Part shown: positions 9,511 through 21,296 of the stretch, piece by piece | Numbering within the stretch: the first letter of the stretch is position 1 | How the letters are laid out: each line of letters starts with the position of its first letter | Source of the DNA: Mesodorylaimus sp. YZB2_4 | Lineage: Eukaryota > Nematoda > Enoplea > Dorylaimida > Dorylaimidae | Length of the DNA: 64,000 bases | Assembly (NCBI GenBank): GCA_030248295.1 | Contig: JASANH010000850.1 | Location: forward strand, 992,001 to 1,056,000 | Direction: 5' to 3' | The notes under the pieces: generated by a model | Told to the model about the DNA's origin: nothing | What the model saw: only the letters and a program-made list of their open reading frames with translations | Database searches by the model: none | Made by a program: the position numbers and the translations under genes

Positions 9511-11344
9511 TAGGTATCAGGAACACCATGCGGCCCCGGAGCTTACAAAATCAGATACATTAACCTCATATTTACATAACCCTATTCATGTATGTGCAGC
9601 ATGAGCTATTATTAATGTCAGAGTCTAAAGTCAATATTCTCGCTCCTGCGTTCGTACTTTCAGTTTGCTCATATACATGATTCCCACGCTAGCGCCCGCC
9701 CACCACTCCTTTACGACAATCTCTTTTTTGCGTCCACTTAAACGGAGCACCTTCCGCATTCAGCTTTTTACATGTAACAAAATCGCATCCGACGGCCGAA
9801 GTCAAAACTTTTGTTACAGTAACTTTGGTTAATATTTGCCGATGCTTAGAAACTAGTTTCTGGTGCGCAGGAGTTTTCAGTAAAGTGCATGGGCGGCCGG
9901 TGTGGGCTGCCTAATTGAGGCATTTCAGGCCTCTAGCGCCTTCGATATCCCGTGGTGCCAAGAGACGTATCCTCCCAGCTTTCTATTCCGTTCTGTACAG
10001 TTATTGGATATAAAAGGATGCGTTGATCTCTGCACACCAGTTTCTGAGTCGGTCCGTACATCCTCAAAGTAAGAAGAATGTTTGCTGCATGGTTCATGAG
10101 CAGCCTGGAACAACGCCATAACTCCATGATTAACGAATTCTTCATAGATAAATGTTTGGGTTTTGATTAACCAATTCAAACATTGGAACATCGCGAAGAG
10201 AAACCATCTCTTTTAGTCGTTTCAAAGCCTCCCTGTCGGCATCCAACGAGTTTGTGACAGGTTTATCAAAGCGACTAGGTTTAGGCCAGATTGGAATTCT
10301 CGACTGCACTTGTGACGTGAAACACGTGTCAACTATGTTTGACAACAGAACAATGGGTATGGACCAAAGGCAGAAAAACCTATGCGACTCTTTGGTAGGG
10401 GCATCATGTCGAGGAGTACTCCTTCGATTTCATCAACTCGGACTGCACCGTCAATCGTGGAGACCTGTATTCGATATTGAATCAGGTCGTGTCAGATCTA
10501 CATTGCATCAGCTGCGTCAAAATGATGTGAGCGATTGTGTGTGGAAAGGAGCCACGAGCGAGCAAGGGGGAATCCGATTTTGGCCAACCGAAGTCAGGAA
10601 AGTTGGGGGTGATCATGGCGAAGACGAGGAAGAGGAACGACTGACGGTGGGGAGGGTTTATGAATTGACCATCGTGGGTTGGAATATTGTTCACGGGCAC
10701 ATATTCAAGTATGACACGGGTATCGTGTGGTCAGTTGTTGCTCAACCAGTTTGTTGTGCCAGATGAAATAAAGGGCCTTTGGCTATTTCCACGCATCTTT
10801 GCCAGTCTATAATGCTAAAAGCCAAACGTCCGTCCGCGACCTCTTTTTAACACAGGGAAAACGGCCTTCGCCAATTTTCTCGAAATTTTCAGCGACGACC
10901 ACCCTCGATCCCGATACGAAAGTTGTGGAGAACTTCGAGCCCTACAAAACTGATATAAATGCTGCATTCGATTTTTGATCACACCGCTATATAATCGATA
11001 AAATATAAGTTACCGTTAGGGGGCGTGGTCGTTTAGGGGGCGTCTGAGTATGCAATGCTTTATCCCTGCAGTGTATAGTCATCGCGTTTTGTGTTCTGGA
11101 CGGAGGAAACTGTCGTGTTCTGTCTAGAGACGTACCTATTTGCGTTTCCTGTACTCTACGCAACTCTGACAATGAGTCACCCGACGAGGCGGCTTTGGAT
11201 CATCGTTTGTGCCTGATAATCGTTTAATATATAATCAATATTTAAATATTAGTCATTCTATATCCAATATTTACTATAAATAGTGTTGATATTTTTCCGA
11301 GATATCTCACGCCAAGTTTTGAGAAATGTCGTCCACCTTATGTA
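9511..11344. other. Gene-poor interval with uncharacterised open frames
   Basis: Two minus-strand frames, 10345-10142 (MSNIVDTCFTSQ...) and 10191-9925, could be joined by a GT-AG intron (GTTAAT...TTCCAG) into a short protein, and a plus-strand frame spans 10254-10766. None resembles a family I know, and no upstream exon is evident. An AATAAA occurs at about 10767. I would not annotate a gene without transcript support. Confidence 0.3.
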
Positions 11345-11552
11345 CACCAGCCCCCTCTTAGGATAGGGTGGGCGCCTCATGTCATGTCATACTTTATCCA
11401 TAGCCAAACACTGTACAGCGCACTCGAGGGCTAAGGAAGGCATAACTGTTTGACAATCCTTTTGTACCGAGGCGGGAGTCGAACCCTCCTCCGTAAGTGC
11501 GTACCCAGCGTGAGAGGCAGACGCCTTGACCCGCTTGGCCACGACCCCACGA
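11345..11552 (-). repeat. tRNA-derived repeat (SINE-like), Ser/Leu-type head
   Basis: On the minus strand the first ~110 bp contain TGGCCAAGCGGG, a perfect A-box match (TRGCNNAGYNGG), and GGTTCGACTCC, a perfect B box, with a long variable-arm-like spacing typical of tRNA-Ser or tRNA-Leu. The acceptor and T stems do not pair properly, so it is not a working tRNA gene. A non-tRNA tail follows, ending near a short ATGACATGACATG run. The tail differs from that of the SINE at 5072, so it may be a second family. Confidence 0.6.
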
Positions 11553-12860
11553 CTTCATGAATGGCTCCAATATGCACGATATGTTTATGAGTTACTTTTT
11601 AAGTCATCGTTTCGATAATTCGCTTGCTTTCCTGTACGATTTTGGTGAGCTTCTTTGAAGATACACTGCATTTTGCAGACACAGTGTCGCACATACAGTA
11701 TAAGCCACCACTGATCACTGTAGAAGCTTCTGCGAGCGAAGCGAGCATTTTCTAGTGTTACACAAAAACCCAAGAAACCTGGCAATCTAATCGCACCGTC
11801 ACCATAGTTGACTGATGGTCTTGCTGAGGATCATGACGATGTTGTTCTCCGACCGGCCCTCTGCTGAACTTCACTAGAAGCCGGCAAAGACTGGTCATTT
11901 GCATTCGCACTACGCCTTCCCGAGGTTTCGCTGCAGGGCGAGGTTTGCCGCAAAACTGGCTCGGATCAGAGCAATCATAGTAGTCTACTGCAGACTCAGA
12001 TGCGTTTTCCGAATTTCCTGGATGAATTCTACAGTACACATAGGTATGTACATGATGGATGATACTGACGTCATATTGACCTAGAAGATGTTACATCTTA
12101 TTATAGGCAGATATGGTATTGACCTCAAGCAAGTGTAGCGGAATGGATCGCTTCCGCTAATGTGCATGCCAGGTGATTTGCTTTTCCAAGGTTCCAATCA
12201 TGACTGTCTTATTGTGTTAGTCAGTGGCGGCGGCAATGTGACAACCTCCCGAGTTGATGTGAATTGCTCGATGCCATTTTCATCTCGTTGACGCGGCTGA
12301 CTCTTACGCATTGCAATTTGCTCCGTTGAAAGCTTGTTCTCGATCGTTTCGTATTCTTCATTGGTGTTATATCGCCTTTGTTCGCACTTCTCTTTGGTAT
12401 GAGAGTTTACACTGCAAAGAAAGGGGGGAACTGCCGTTTGACAGACACACATGCGCATTATACTCATCATATGGCCCAGGAATACTGAAAACACAAGATC
12501 CGATCTAGAAGATCGGGCAGATGAATATTAGAAACCAGGATGATTCATTCACATGACTATCACAAAGACGTGCGAGTGGTCGACGAGCTGATGATGATGG
12601 CATATCATGATTTGATTACGTACTCGTGCTTGACTACTTGCTTACTATATACCAGCTCCTCGCGCCATGGTTATGTCGTATACGCAATCGTGAGACGAGA
12701 CCCACCGAAAACGTAAATCAGGGTCGCCGTTCAGGCAGTGTACAGTAATGCACACACAGCAAGTCCAGTTCACCATTTAAACTAATTTTTTAGTGTGGAT
12801 TGGCGTGCGGCTGAAATCTCTCGAAGCTCAATCTGTTTGTAAGACGCTCAATCCTCAATC
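11553..12860. other. Intergenic, no recognisable gene
   Basis: Only short open frames without recognisable domains. The last ~150 bp precede the intronless gene at 12861 and should hold its promoter. Confidence 0.4.
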
Positions 12861-14084
12861 ATGGCGGACGGAAAGAAATCGATTGTGAAAGCTCCTTCGG
12901 CCGCTCCAACCTCGATGGTGTCGAGTACGATGACACAAAAGGCGGTGACAGCGATGGCTCCATCTACAACCACGCCGCCTACTCAAACTGTGACGATCGT
13001 CGACAGCACAGAAAAATCTCCGTACGAGGTCGTGTCGCCGAAGACGGTTGAGCCAGCTGAAACTTGGGTCGAACCCGAAGATGCGAGCCTGATGCCCGTG
13101 GGCGCTCGTTGGTGGCATTCGAAAGGACGAAAGGAGCAACGGAATATGGCGTTGCAGGTGCTGGCCTTGTTCTCCGTGATCATCATCGTCATCGTAGTCC
13201 TGCTCGTTGTCGGCTTCTACTACATGTTCTCACTGACGACAGATATCGGCATACACAAACGACTGCGATCCAAGACGACCATCTGTCGATCGAACAAAAT
13301 GTACCACAAATTCTCCGATTGTATCAGCGAGAAAGGTATGTCGTTGGCCGAGGGCGAATACGGGCACTGCGATGGTCCTCTGTGCTCTCTCAATCTGTGG
13401 CGCCTGCAAGTGAACAAACTAGGAGTGCAAATCCTGAAAAACATAAGTGACTTCGACATTGGCGATGACACCAACTTCGCTGATTGCGGCGATCTTCATT
13501 GGTGCCAAGACGGCCATTGCGTGGCATCGGGTCTGAGGCACGAGTCATGGTGGCCTGCCGCCGAGGCTGTTCTCCCCGAAGAGGTTGACGAATGGGACGA
13601 AGTGGACGCGGACGACCTGAAGTGCCTGCAGGTCGGTCGATCCAAGGAAGACGAGGAGGCATTCGCCAAACTGAAATCACTGAGCCGCCATTGCGACAAG
13701 TCAATGTGTTCTAGCGGCGTTGCCAAAGTCGCTTTAAAAGTCACTTTCTTCAAATGCGACATGCGTCAAGATCCGGAAACGGGTGTTCGGAAACGTTGCA
13801 TCGCAGCCCCGGGCAGCCGTATGACGCACGGGATGAAAGTGGCCAAATGCGCTGATTGCACGAACTACGATGGGGCGAAATTTAATAAGGAGAAAGAAGA
13901 ATTCCACAAGAAATGCACGGCAATCAATGCGAGCCAGAGTCAGAGTAAAAAGAAGAACAGCGGATGCGCCTATGAATGCCCGATCTCGGGTGAAGTATAC
14001 ATGACGCCGAATGGAGGTCCATGCGACGACACGAGCAGCAGAAAGGCCTCGTATTGCCTGATGGGCACGTGCTATGGGCCATGA
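12861..14084 (+). CDS. Cys-rich single-pass membrane protein, unknown family
   Basis: An uninterrupted 407-codon gene, the only long intronless protein here besides the SDR gene. The N-terminal ~95 residues are Thr/Ser/Pro-rich and hydrophilic, with no signal peptide. A strong membrane segment follows at about 99-123 (LALFSVIIIVIVVLLVVGFY). The remaining ~280 residues hold 20 Cys, potential N-glycosylation sites (NIS, NAS) and many acidic residues, which fits a type II orientation with a disulfide-rich ectodomain. The last 40 residues (CAYECP...GGPC...YCLMGTCYG) resemble the GTPC/C-x-x-G-x-C endings of several secreted Cys-rich modules, for example after metalloprotease domains, but no zinc site or other catalytic motif is visible. 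I do not recognise the family; function is unknown. Confidence 0.85.
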   Translation: MADGKKSIVKAPSAAPTSMVSSTMTQKAVTAMAPSTTTPPTQTVTIVDSTEKSPYEVVSPKTVEPAETWVEPEDASLMPVGARWWHSKGRKEQRNMALQVLALFSVIIIVIVVLLVVGFYYMFSLTTDIGIHKRLRSKTTICRSNKMYHKFSDCISEKGMSLAEGEYGHCDGPLCSLNLWRLQVNKLGVQILKNISDFDIGDDTNFADCGDLHWCQDGHCVASGLRHESWWPAAEAVLPEEVDEWDEVDADDLKCLQVGRSKEDEEAFAKLKSLSRHCDKSMCSSGVAKVALKVTFFKCDMRQDPETGVRKRCIAAPGSRMTHGMKVAKCADCTNYDGAKFNKEKEEFHKKCTAINASQSQSKKKNSGCAYECPISGEVYMTPNGGPCDDTSSRKASYCLMGTCYGP

Positions 14085-14393
14085 AGTTCCAAGCAAAGTG
14101 ACTCTGATCGTGAAAACTTGACCTGCTCTCACAATGTCTGCAGTATCTCGTACTGAATGTCTGAAATGTGTTCTGGTAAACTTACTACCTGAACCCATCC
14201 AAAGTCCGTTCGAGCAGAGTCTGTCACGACAGACTGGATTCGCCTCACTGTTTGGCCAGTTCGCAATTTAAACTGCCGCTCTTATCGATGCTGCTTACCT
14301 CAAGTAGCGGTAAAGCAGCCAATTTCTCCTGCTTGCCTTAAAGGTATTTCGTCTTCCCGAACCAACTCTTTTGACTTACAATTAGAACCAATC

Positions 14394-14861
14394 ATGTCAA
14401 ATGATTCAGCAAATATTAACGAAAAGCCGAAACGAAAGAACTTTTACGGCCGACGAATTGAAGTTGATCCTTGCGTGGAGGTATGAACCCTGTACCTACT
14501 GTAATTCTCATCGTGCTTCTGCAGTTTTTCTCCGGCATTCGGCATTCGAAAATCCTGAACGAACCCATCGTCACTCAGAATAACGAAGTGTTCGCATTCG
14601 CATTTTAGGAGAAAGAGATGTTTGGACTTTGCAAGGCATTTAACGGATCGGGTGCGACCTTGTGCGATGATTTCAGTATGAATTTGAAAAACTGTGAAAA
14701 ATTTTGGGTAGGTAGGTCTTAGCTTTTATTTGGCTCAATTCTCATAATGCAAGCATTTTTAGCAAGATATTAGAACGGAACGAAAACGAGCGGGCCTCAA
14801 GCCAGAATTGCCACCGTTCGAAGAAAGAGAAGCGCTCGTCAACGAGAGATTAGGAAAATGA
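14394..14861 (+). CDS. CHCHD7: Twin CX9C mitochondrial protein, CHCHD7/COX23 family
   Basis: A 94-residue protein from three short exons (14394-14480, 14609-14707, 14763-14861), all phase 0. It carries a CHCH domain: DPCVEEKEMFGLC and LCDDFSMNLKNC give CX9C, CX10C spacer, CX9C, followed by EKFWQDIRTERKRAGLKPELPP. The last block matches the CHCHD7 signature (C..FW..I...R...G.KP..P...ER). Family members are imported into the mitochondrial intermembrane space by the Mia40 disulfide relay; yeast Cox23 contributes to cytochrome oxidase assembly. The ATG at 14394 was chosen because it puts the first CX9C Cys in frame with exon 2; the nearby ATG at 14401 gives another frame without the motif. Tail to tail with the MDC1-like gene, 233 bp away. 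Confidence 0.88.
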
Positions 14862-15094
14862 TCATACGCGTTTCCTCTATTGTGAACGTATAATTTTCTG
14901 ATTATCCCTTGCTAGAGTAGCCCCGGCACCAGTTTGAACAATGCTAGACCATATATATATACAGTAAATGAATTTTTTTCTTGTCATAGACATTTAATAC
15001 AGTACAGCTACACTCATCGTATGTTTCAGGCATCAGTCCCAGAATCGGAATGAAATAATGGAATCCTACATAGTAATATCAACTAGCCTGACAT

Positions 15095-18000
15095 TCACTT
15101 TTTGCCGTTGGTTCTTTTTCCCTTTCCTTCTTTGACAGAGGACGCCTGCGAGTTACTTGCCGAATCTGCCTTCACTCGCTTATGCGACGGCTTGACGACT
15201 GCCGGTTCTTCCTCATGGAAGATCCTATACCTAAAAAATAACCACTCGGATCTGGCTGTCTAACTATATACAGTACGAAAAACTTACTTTCCGACGCTGA
15301 CCTCACGTTTCAACAAACCCGTCAGCGCGAATTCCATTGAAACAATAGGCACCCGCATAGCTTTCAACCGTACTAAATCGGCTGACTCGGCATCTGCCTC
15401 ACATGAGAATGCTACGAAAACTTCGCCTTTTGGTGAAGATTTTGGCAACCGGTCCAAAAATCGCCCTCCAGCGGATGTTACAATAGCTGCAACAAATGAA
15501 CATGTCATTCGATGAAAATGAATTGTAAGCACAGCGAACCAGATATCAACCTACCTTTCATCTCTTCACGACTCGGACGAACAGATTCCGTAGAATAAAA
15601 TACATAACCATCGAACAAACGCTTGTTCTCCATCGCAATGCATTCACGTGCGTCCAAGAGGCACTCGCGTAAGTTGAAATCAAGTCGTTTTTCTTCAGCT
15701 TTGTCCGCCAATACGAAGTTTTCTGGGTCTGAAAAACATCAACCAACTTGTAGTCGCCCATGAAACTGGGAATCTCTCATGGAAGTGCTCTGAACCATCC
15801 CAAATTGAACAATCGTCATTTTTCCTAGCCTTCCGCCCCGCCTTGGAGCAGGGTCCGCTTGTCTGCATTTTTTCGGCGTCTCGTGGATTCACGTTCACTT
15901 TCTTCATGGCTTTTCTGAGACACGTCGAATTGAAAATATGGAACTATGCAGTACAGCCCACGTTTCTGAGACAGCTAAAACCAACCTACTTACCGACAAA
16001 ATGTCCCGCACGTTTCGATTCTTCCACCCATTCTGGGACGATAATTGGGGCACCGCGAGCAACGGCACACATCAGTTTAGCACTTCGGGCAAACTGAAAA
16101 GATATATTGGCTATGAATTACACTGCAATAGTGCCTAAAGTAGAGCTCCAAAGAAAACGCAGCGAGGCGGCGATCTAGACTTCATGCTGCGAATGGCCGC
16201 GAAATGTTTCTTTAAATTATACGGTACATTTTTGAGACTACTAGCTGCTGATGGCCAGGCGATCTGATAATACAAGGGTCAAATATCTGGCGGACAGTCG
16301 TCAACCCCTGTGATGACATACAGTAGGCAGCGTTTGTTTAACGAACAAACAGCCCCTGTTTACTAAGAGACGGTATAAAGTTTGGTGACTTTGATCACTT
16401 GCCACGGCTGATCACCTGCCCGTCAGCCGCCAAAATGTGCCAGATGGTGCTCTATGGTAACAAGGACCGTTTTGCGACCATTTGCAACATGAAGCCCAGA
16501 TTGCCACCTCGCGACGAGGATTGCCTTTCTGCCAGTAGTTGCATTGCATAACGTGATGCAATCCGGGTCACTTACCTTTGGAATCACCAAATGTGTGCAC
16601 TCGACACCAGAATCCACGACCTCTCCATTCAAATCTTTCACCGCCTAAAACCAAGAAGCTAAAAACGTGTCACCACTTGGAAAGAAGCTGATGCATACCC
16701 GTTGCAATTGTTCCAGCTTGACATTTGATGCACCCGAAATTTGAGTGAAACACACTTTGACACTTGGCGCATTACGATTGGCCGAACCTTTTTTCGGAGC
16801 ATTCTTTTTTGCAGTCTTTGCACTTTCTGGCTTCTTCGTTTCACGACTGACACTTTTCCCTTTCTTTGGGTTCGGTTTCTCGACCATAATGATGTCCGAC
16901 AGTTCATCGGGAGATTCTAGAACAAAAACCTAACTCTAGATTGCGAAATAGCACAGACACGATAGACCAAACACGCATCTACTTTCCCGACTATCAATTT
17001 TTTCCAACTTCCGCACACCTACAGCCTGCATTCATTCTTACCACTCTTAGCCAACTCCATAACAGCAGTCTCTTTGATCTTTTCCCGTTTCGTTTCTTGC
17101 CTGGGCTTCCTCTTTGGTTTGGTAACTGCCTCTACCGCCTCGACCTTCACTACTTCTTTCACGTCCGTTTCATCTCCGTGTAAATCCTCTTCTCCGCGAT
17201 CATGGCTCGATACATTCGACACGCTTATTTTCACGGTGCCTAGAACAAGTAAAACGATACAGTAACAAGCCAAAGATAAGTGAATTGATTTAATCAGAAC
17301 GCTTACTGGAATCGCTACTGTCTCCTCTAATTGTCATCCATCCAGCAGTGATTTCGTCTTTCAGTTCCTTCGGTAGATCATTGCCTTTCGTAAGAGAGGT
17401 CGCGACGGAATCCTCTCGTCCATTACCAGTTAACGAATCTTCTGAATCCATGTCGCCTAAAAATCTAGCATGACAGTACAAAAGGACAAAACACGGCCGA
17501 CGGACTTACATGATTTCCCGCGAGTTTTCGACGCCCGACGGCTTATTTCAGCGGCTTTATCAAACATAGCTTCATCATTCCGGCTTTTCCGTTTGACTGT
17601 AGGACCCGAGTGATTCATTGACGAACAAAGTTTGCTGGAGCTGGTGCAGGCGCCAACGTCAACGATTTCAGTCGACTTGACTGATTTCCGAGCTCGTTGA
17701 GATTTCTTATTTGACCCCGACCTGCCTCTAGAGGTATTGGTTAAGGAAAAAGATTGAACGCCCACTTCCTCCTGGAACGTCATCTGGCTTGGTCTAAATT
17801 CGAACGGATCTTTGATCTTGGCAGCTACGTCCGAAGCCAGCTTTACAATGCTCTCGTCATCTTTTTCTTCCAGCGCCTTTTTCTCTCGGGATACTCGTCT
17901 CGTTGCAAGAAGGCTTCTGCTGAATTTATCCGCTAATTCTTCGATACGGGACTTCGTCTTTTCGACTGTATTTCTCCTTCGAACATTCGCAACTGTTCGA

Positions 18001-19436
18001 GCCTTTTTTCTATGCAGATCGGGTTCACTATTGAACACCCATTTCTGGACTGCGTTTTCGAGTAAGCTTCGTTTCCTCGTTGACCGTTCCGCTGAATTGT
18101 CGGAAGTTGTAAGAACGCTCCACACCGATGTACCAGTGTTGTTGTGCCCAGGTTTTCTGGCCCCAACGGTGTGGGGCGTTGTTCCAGTTGCCGAAGACGC
18201 TGGTGTAACCGAAACTGACTGTAGACGACTCGTCACTTTCAGAGTATTCAATGGAACGGGCAAGCCGCACAAATAAGGACGATCATCGGTTATAGCCTGG
18301 TTTGATGCAGGAGGCGCGTCGTTTGACAGTCGAGCTTCATCTTCCAATGACGCCTCACCATGCGAAATTGAGATCGAACCATCGGTGATAGCGGCCTGGT
18401 CAGACATATCTTTAGAGCCGCTAATATCGTTCATATCCGACGAAACCGGAAGACATCTTTTGCTAGGTTGATCGGAACCAAATTTGAAAAGGGATACATC
18501 CGATACTTTCTTTCTGCAGAGGCCAGAAGCATTTTGATGCTTATCGTCATCGTCGTTGACCAGTCTTCCTTCCTCGACTTCCGTGTTTTCGTCGCCGAGC
18601 ATGTGCTCTGTTTCTCGAACTACTTGCGGAACGTTTAAGTCGCTATCGCCAAATATAGATTCAACCGATGCCCGGCCATCGTTGATAAGTTGACTTTCTT
18701 CGACGAGCACATCTAACGATGGTGCGACTTCATTTTTCCGAGTTTCCGGCGTGCCACGAACCCCACTCTCACGCTGTACTTCGAATCCTTTCGATAAATT
18801 TTGGCTGTCGTTATAATCGTCCAGAAAATTCTGGAAAACGGTCATAACCGTCGTCGATCCACCGAGGGATGAACGGCGTGATTCTTGTTCTTTGGAATCA
18901 CGTTTTATCTCCATTTGTGACTCGTTGTTCTAGCACAGAGATGACGCGATATTTCCGAAAAAAACGGGAGATTTAAATGACAAAGCTACCTGCTCATATG
19001 GCACACGTCCAACGTAATACGAACACTCGATATCAGCGAAGCTTAGCTGGGTACCATCCACGATTTCGTAGCGAACTTCGGGTTCCAACGACACCTAAAA
19101 CATTCAGCGCAATCTGTTGCGATTAAGAAAAAGTTGAAAAATTTTAGCTTTCAACTTACCCCTTTGCGCTTCGTCTCGTTTGTGCTCACGCAATCACGAA
19201 CAGTATGCAACGATTCTTTGACATCAATGCACGCGTGTCGGGACGAGACTACCTAAAATACACAGAGCAGATACAAATTGCGACTGTCAATAACAGGGTT
19301 CCAATCCCACAAAGGCAAAATTGATATTTACAGAAAAAGGAAACCAAATCGATGCTCCTTTTGACCGACCGATGAAATTTGGACCATTGTATATCGGATA
19401 GACTGTCGGAAGCTCCGTGCCTGATGACGCAGCCAT
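15095..19436 (-). CDS. MDC1-like DNA damage mediator (FHA plus tandem BRCT)
   Basis: Twelve exons on the minus strand encode 988 aa: 19436-19332, 19252-19160, 19094-18990, 18929-17510, 17456-17307, 17239-17042, 16916-16699, 16644-16576, 16093-15994, 15728-15555, 15486-15288, 15230-15095. The N-terminal ~100 residues form an FHA domain: NFIGRSKGAS, SSRHACIDV, STNETK, then a strand ending IECSYYVGRV. A long Ser/Thr-rich, charged, presumably disordered middle (mostly one 1,420-bp exon) follows. The end is a BRCT pair: VCFTQISGASNVKLEQL...THLVIPK, CAVARGAPIIVPEWVEESK, then FDGYVFYSTESVRPSREEM...ALTGLLKREVSV. MDC1 binds phosphorylated H2AX through its BRCT pair and recruits repair factors; insect Mu2 has the same layout. 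Function is inferred from architecture. The start Met is uncertain; an upstream exon is possible. Intron 9 is expanded by a repeat. Confidence 0.87.
15775..15915 (+). repeat. Dispersed repeat fragment in MDC1-like intron 9
   Basis: Homologous to 8700-8790 (shared GTGCTCTGA, CTTGGAGCAGGGTCCGC and GTCTCGTGGATTCAC blocks in the same order). It accounts for the unusual length of the intron (265 bp against ~50-60 bp for the others in this gene's BRCT region). Orientation is the same at both places; element class unknown. Confidence 0.55.
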
Positions 19437-20317
19437 TCTTTCCGCTGTTTCTGACCATTTTCGTACGTGCAAGAACGCTACCTGAGACAGCCGAGCATTT
19501 TGAGGTGGGTAAAATAATTCATATTGGAACGTCATAAGGGTTAGGAACGATTTTCCCAATGTTTTTCCTCGGTCAGCTTAAAATACGGGTCAGACTAAAC
19601 TTTTCAATTCAACTCCCCCCCCCCCCCCCAAAAGCCCCAAATCTTCAGATTGCTGATTTTTTCTGGTATAATTTCTGGCCTATTCACATCCAAACAGTTA
19701 CCAAAACAGAGAAAACACAGCAGTCTGGGGCTTGCGAATAGGCCGATGCATTACAACATACGTGACATATTTACATCCAAGGTTTTCGCATTCTAGAGAA
19801 GCACCCAGGGATCTAAAAATCATACCAGACCTCTTTCAATTCAACAGCTCTCATTTAATTCGCATACAGCTCTGCTTTCTAACAACCATAATACTAATAG
19901 GTACCCACCGGTTTTCCACGTCCATCGTCGAGGCTATTGTTCAAAATGGCGTCTTCTTTTTGAGCGTTTGACCCAATGCCTTGACTTTTTTCCATTTCTT
20001 GGGTAGAAATCCCCATTCCAAACTCATGTAGGCCTAACTTCTGATAAACAGACTCGTTTAGTACGTAAAGCACTTGCCTTTCGTCAGGAACAACTCAAAA
20101 AACCCAGAAACACATAACACAACAAGCTACAGTACAGCGCACGCGCGTGCAACACAAATTTTGATTAAACCGCCTGGCAGCAGACACGTTGCAGCTGCTT
20201 ACAACAAAAAGGCGGGAACTCGGGACAGGGCTGCCTGTCTAACATCCTCTCCTAATCGTAAGAGCAACATCAAATCAAATTACCTACCCTTACAATTGAG
20301 AAACCGTGTCCTTAGCG
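19437..20317. other. Intergenic between MDC1-like and LRAT genes
   Basis: Head-to-head spacer expected to contain both promoters. It contains a 15-base run of C near 19615-19629. No exons recognised, although the minus-strand stretch 19559-19437 stays open upstream of the MDC1-like start and could hold an extra 5' exon. Confidence 0.4.
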
Positions 20318-21193
20318 ATGTATTACGGAAGACGAATGTTGTTAAACGTAAGTTCTCAACGGCGCTCGGAACGTGTCTGTGGATGACTGTTAGCTCGACA
20401 GGGCCATAGGCGCACTAACGAATGACCGGCATTTTCTCCTTTCAGTCGCTGACAATCAGTCTTCGAAAGGTTGTTCAAAGATGCTGCGTTGGCTGGACCC
20501 ATGGTTTCAGTGATTTCGAGTGCCCCCTGGAAGCAGCTTCTGCTTGCCAAACGGGATCAGCACTCAGTTTCAATCGCATCGGTTTCTACCACTTTGCCAT
20601 TTACCTCGGCGATCAGCTGACCCGGGAGCCACTAGTCGTCCACTTATGGGGTGGAGGCGGGGGCCACCAGACCAGAGCAGCTGACGATTCACTACAAATG
20701 GCCACAGTGCGAGTAGACAGTCTTGCCGACGTGGCCTCTGGCGATACGATTCGAGTATACCATTGCGAGTGCCATGACGAAACGCGAGCACTGGTCATCG
20801 ACAGGGCGTTGTCCGAATTAGGAAACGGGGATTACGATTTTGCCTTGAATAATTGCGAGAACTTCGTCCGCCGCGTAATCGACAATGTGGACATCAGCTA
20901 CCAAACATACTGGACTGGCGCGGCACCGTTCGTTCAACTGCCTCGTCTTATTGTTGGTGCTGCTCTGAGAGGATCGCTTGCCTCCTCTTCCTCTTCTGGA
21001 TCAGCTGCATCTGGAAACGTCATCAGGTATGCTTCCTATTATTCTCGATCTTTTTTTTTTGTTCTAATGGCTTTTCAGGGACTTATGGAGCAAGATACAC
21101 ACATCCTGCGAAATTATCGATCCCACTGGCCGACTTATACGTTTAATACGAAATCGAAAAACCAAACAATGGCAACTGGTCAACGGCCCATGA
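20318..21193 (+). CDS. LRAT-domain protein (NlpC/P60-like acyltransferase/lipase fold)
   Basis: Three exons (20318-20347, 20446-21026, 21079-21193) give 241 aa. The LRAT domain spans about residues 45-150: FYHFAIYLGD, VVHLWGGGG, VRVDSLADV and NNCENFVRRV. These contain the two His and the Cys of the family's catalytic triad (H in the first two motifs, C in NNCENF). Members include lecithin-retinol acyltransferase and HRASLS phospholipases/acyltransferases acting on membrane lipids. The C-terminal region has Ser/Ala-rich and Arg/Lys-rich stretches but no clear membrane anchor. The 5' exon is my choice because CTTTCAG at 20439-20445 is a strong acceptor and the joined frame stays open; an alternative unspliced start is the ATG at 20422. 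Convergent with the FKBP8-like gene, 103 bp apart. Confidence 0.82.
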
Positions 21194-21296
21194 AAACTGT
21201 GTAAAGGCATAGTGTGAACCGTCAATCGCCCTATCTGATATCTAAATACTTTTAGTATCAGCCACAACTATTTCTTCTTTGTTGTTCCATCAAGGA

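Noticed and set aside
10482-10700. Minus-strand frame with NFPDFGWPKSDSP and HTIAHIILT, faintly like M13 neprilysin around its zinc motif
   Set aside because: The HExxH zinc motif is absent, spacing is wrong and no neighbouring exons extend the similarity.
11440-11552. Functional tRNA-Ser or tRNA-Leu gene on the minus strand
   Set aside because: Only the promoter boxes are conserved; acceptor and T stems do not pair.
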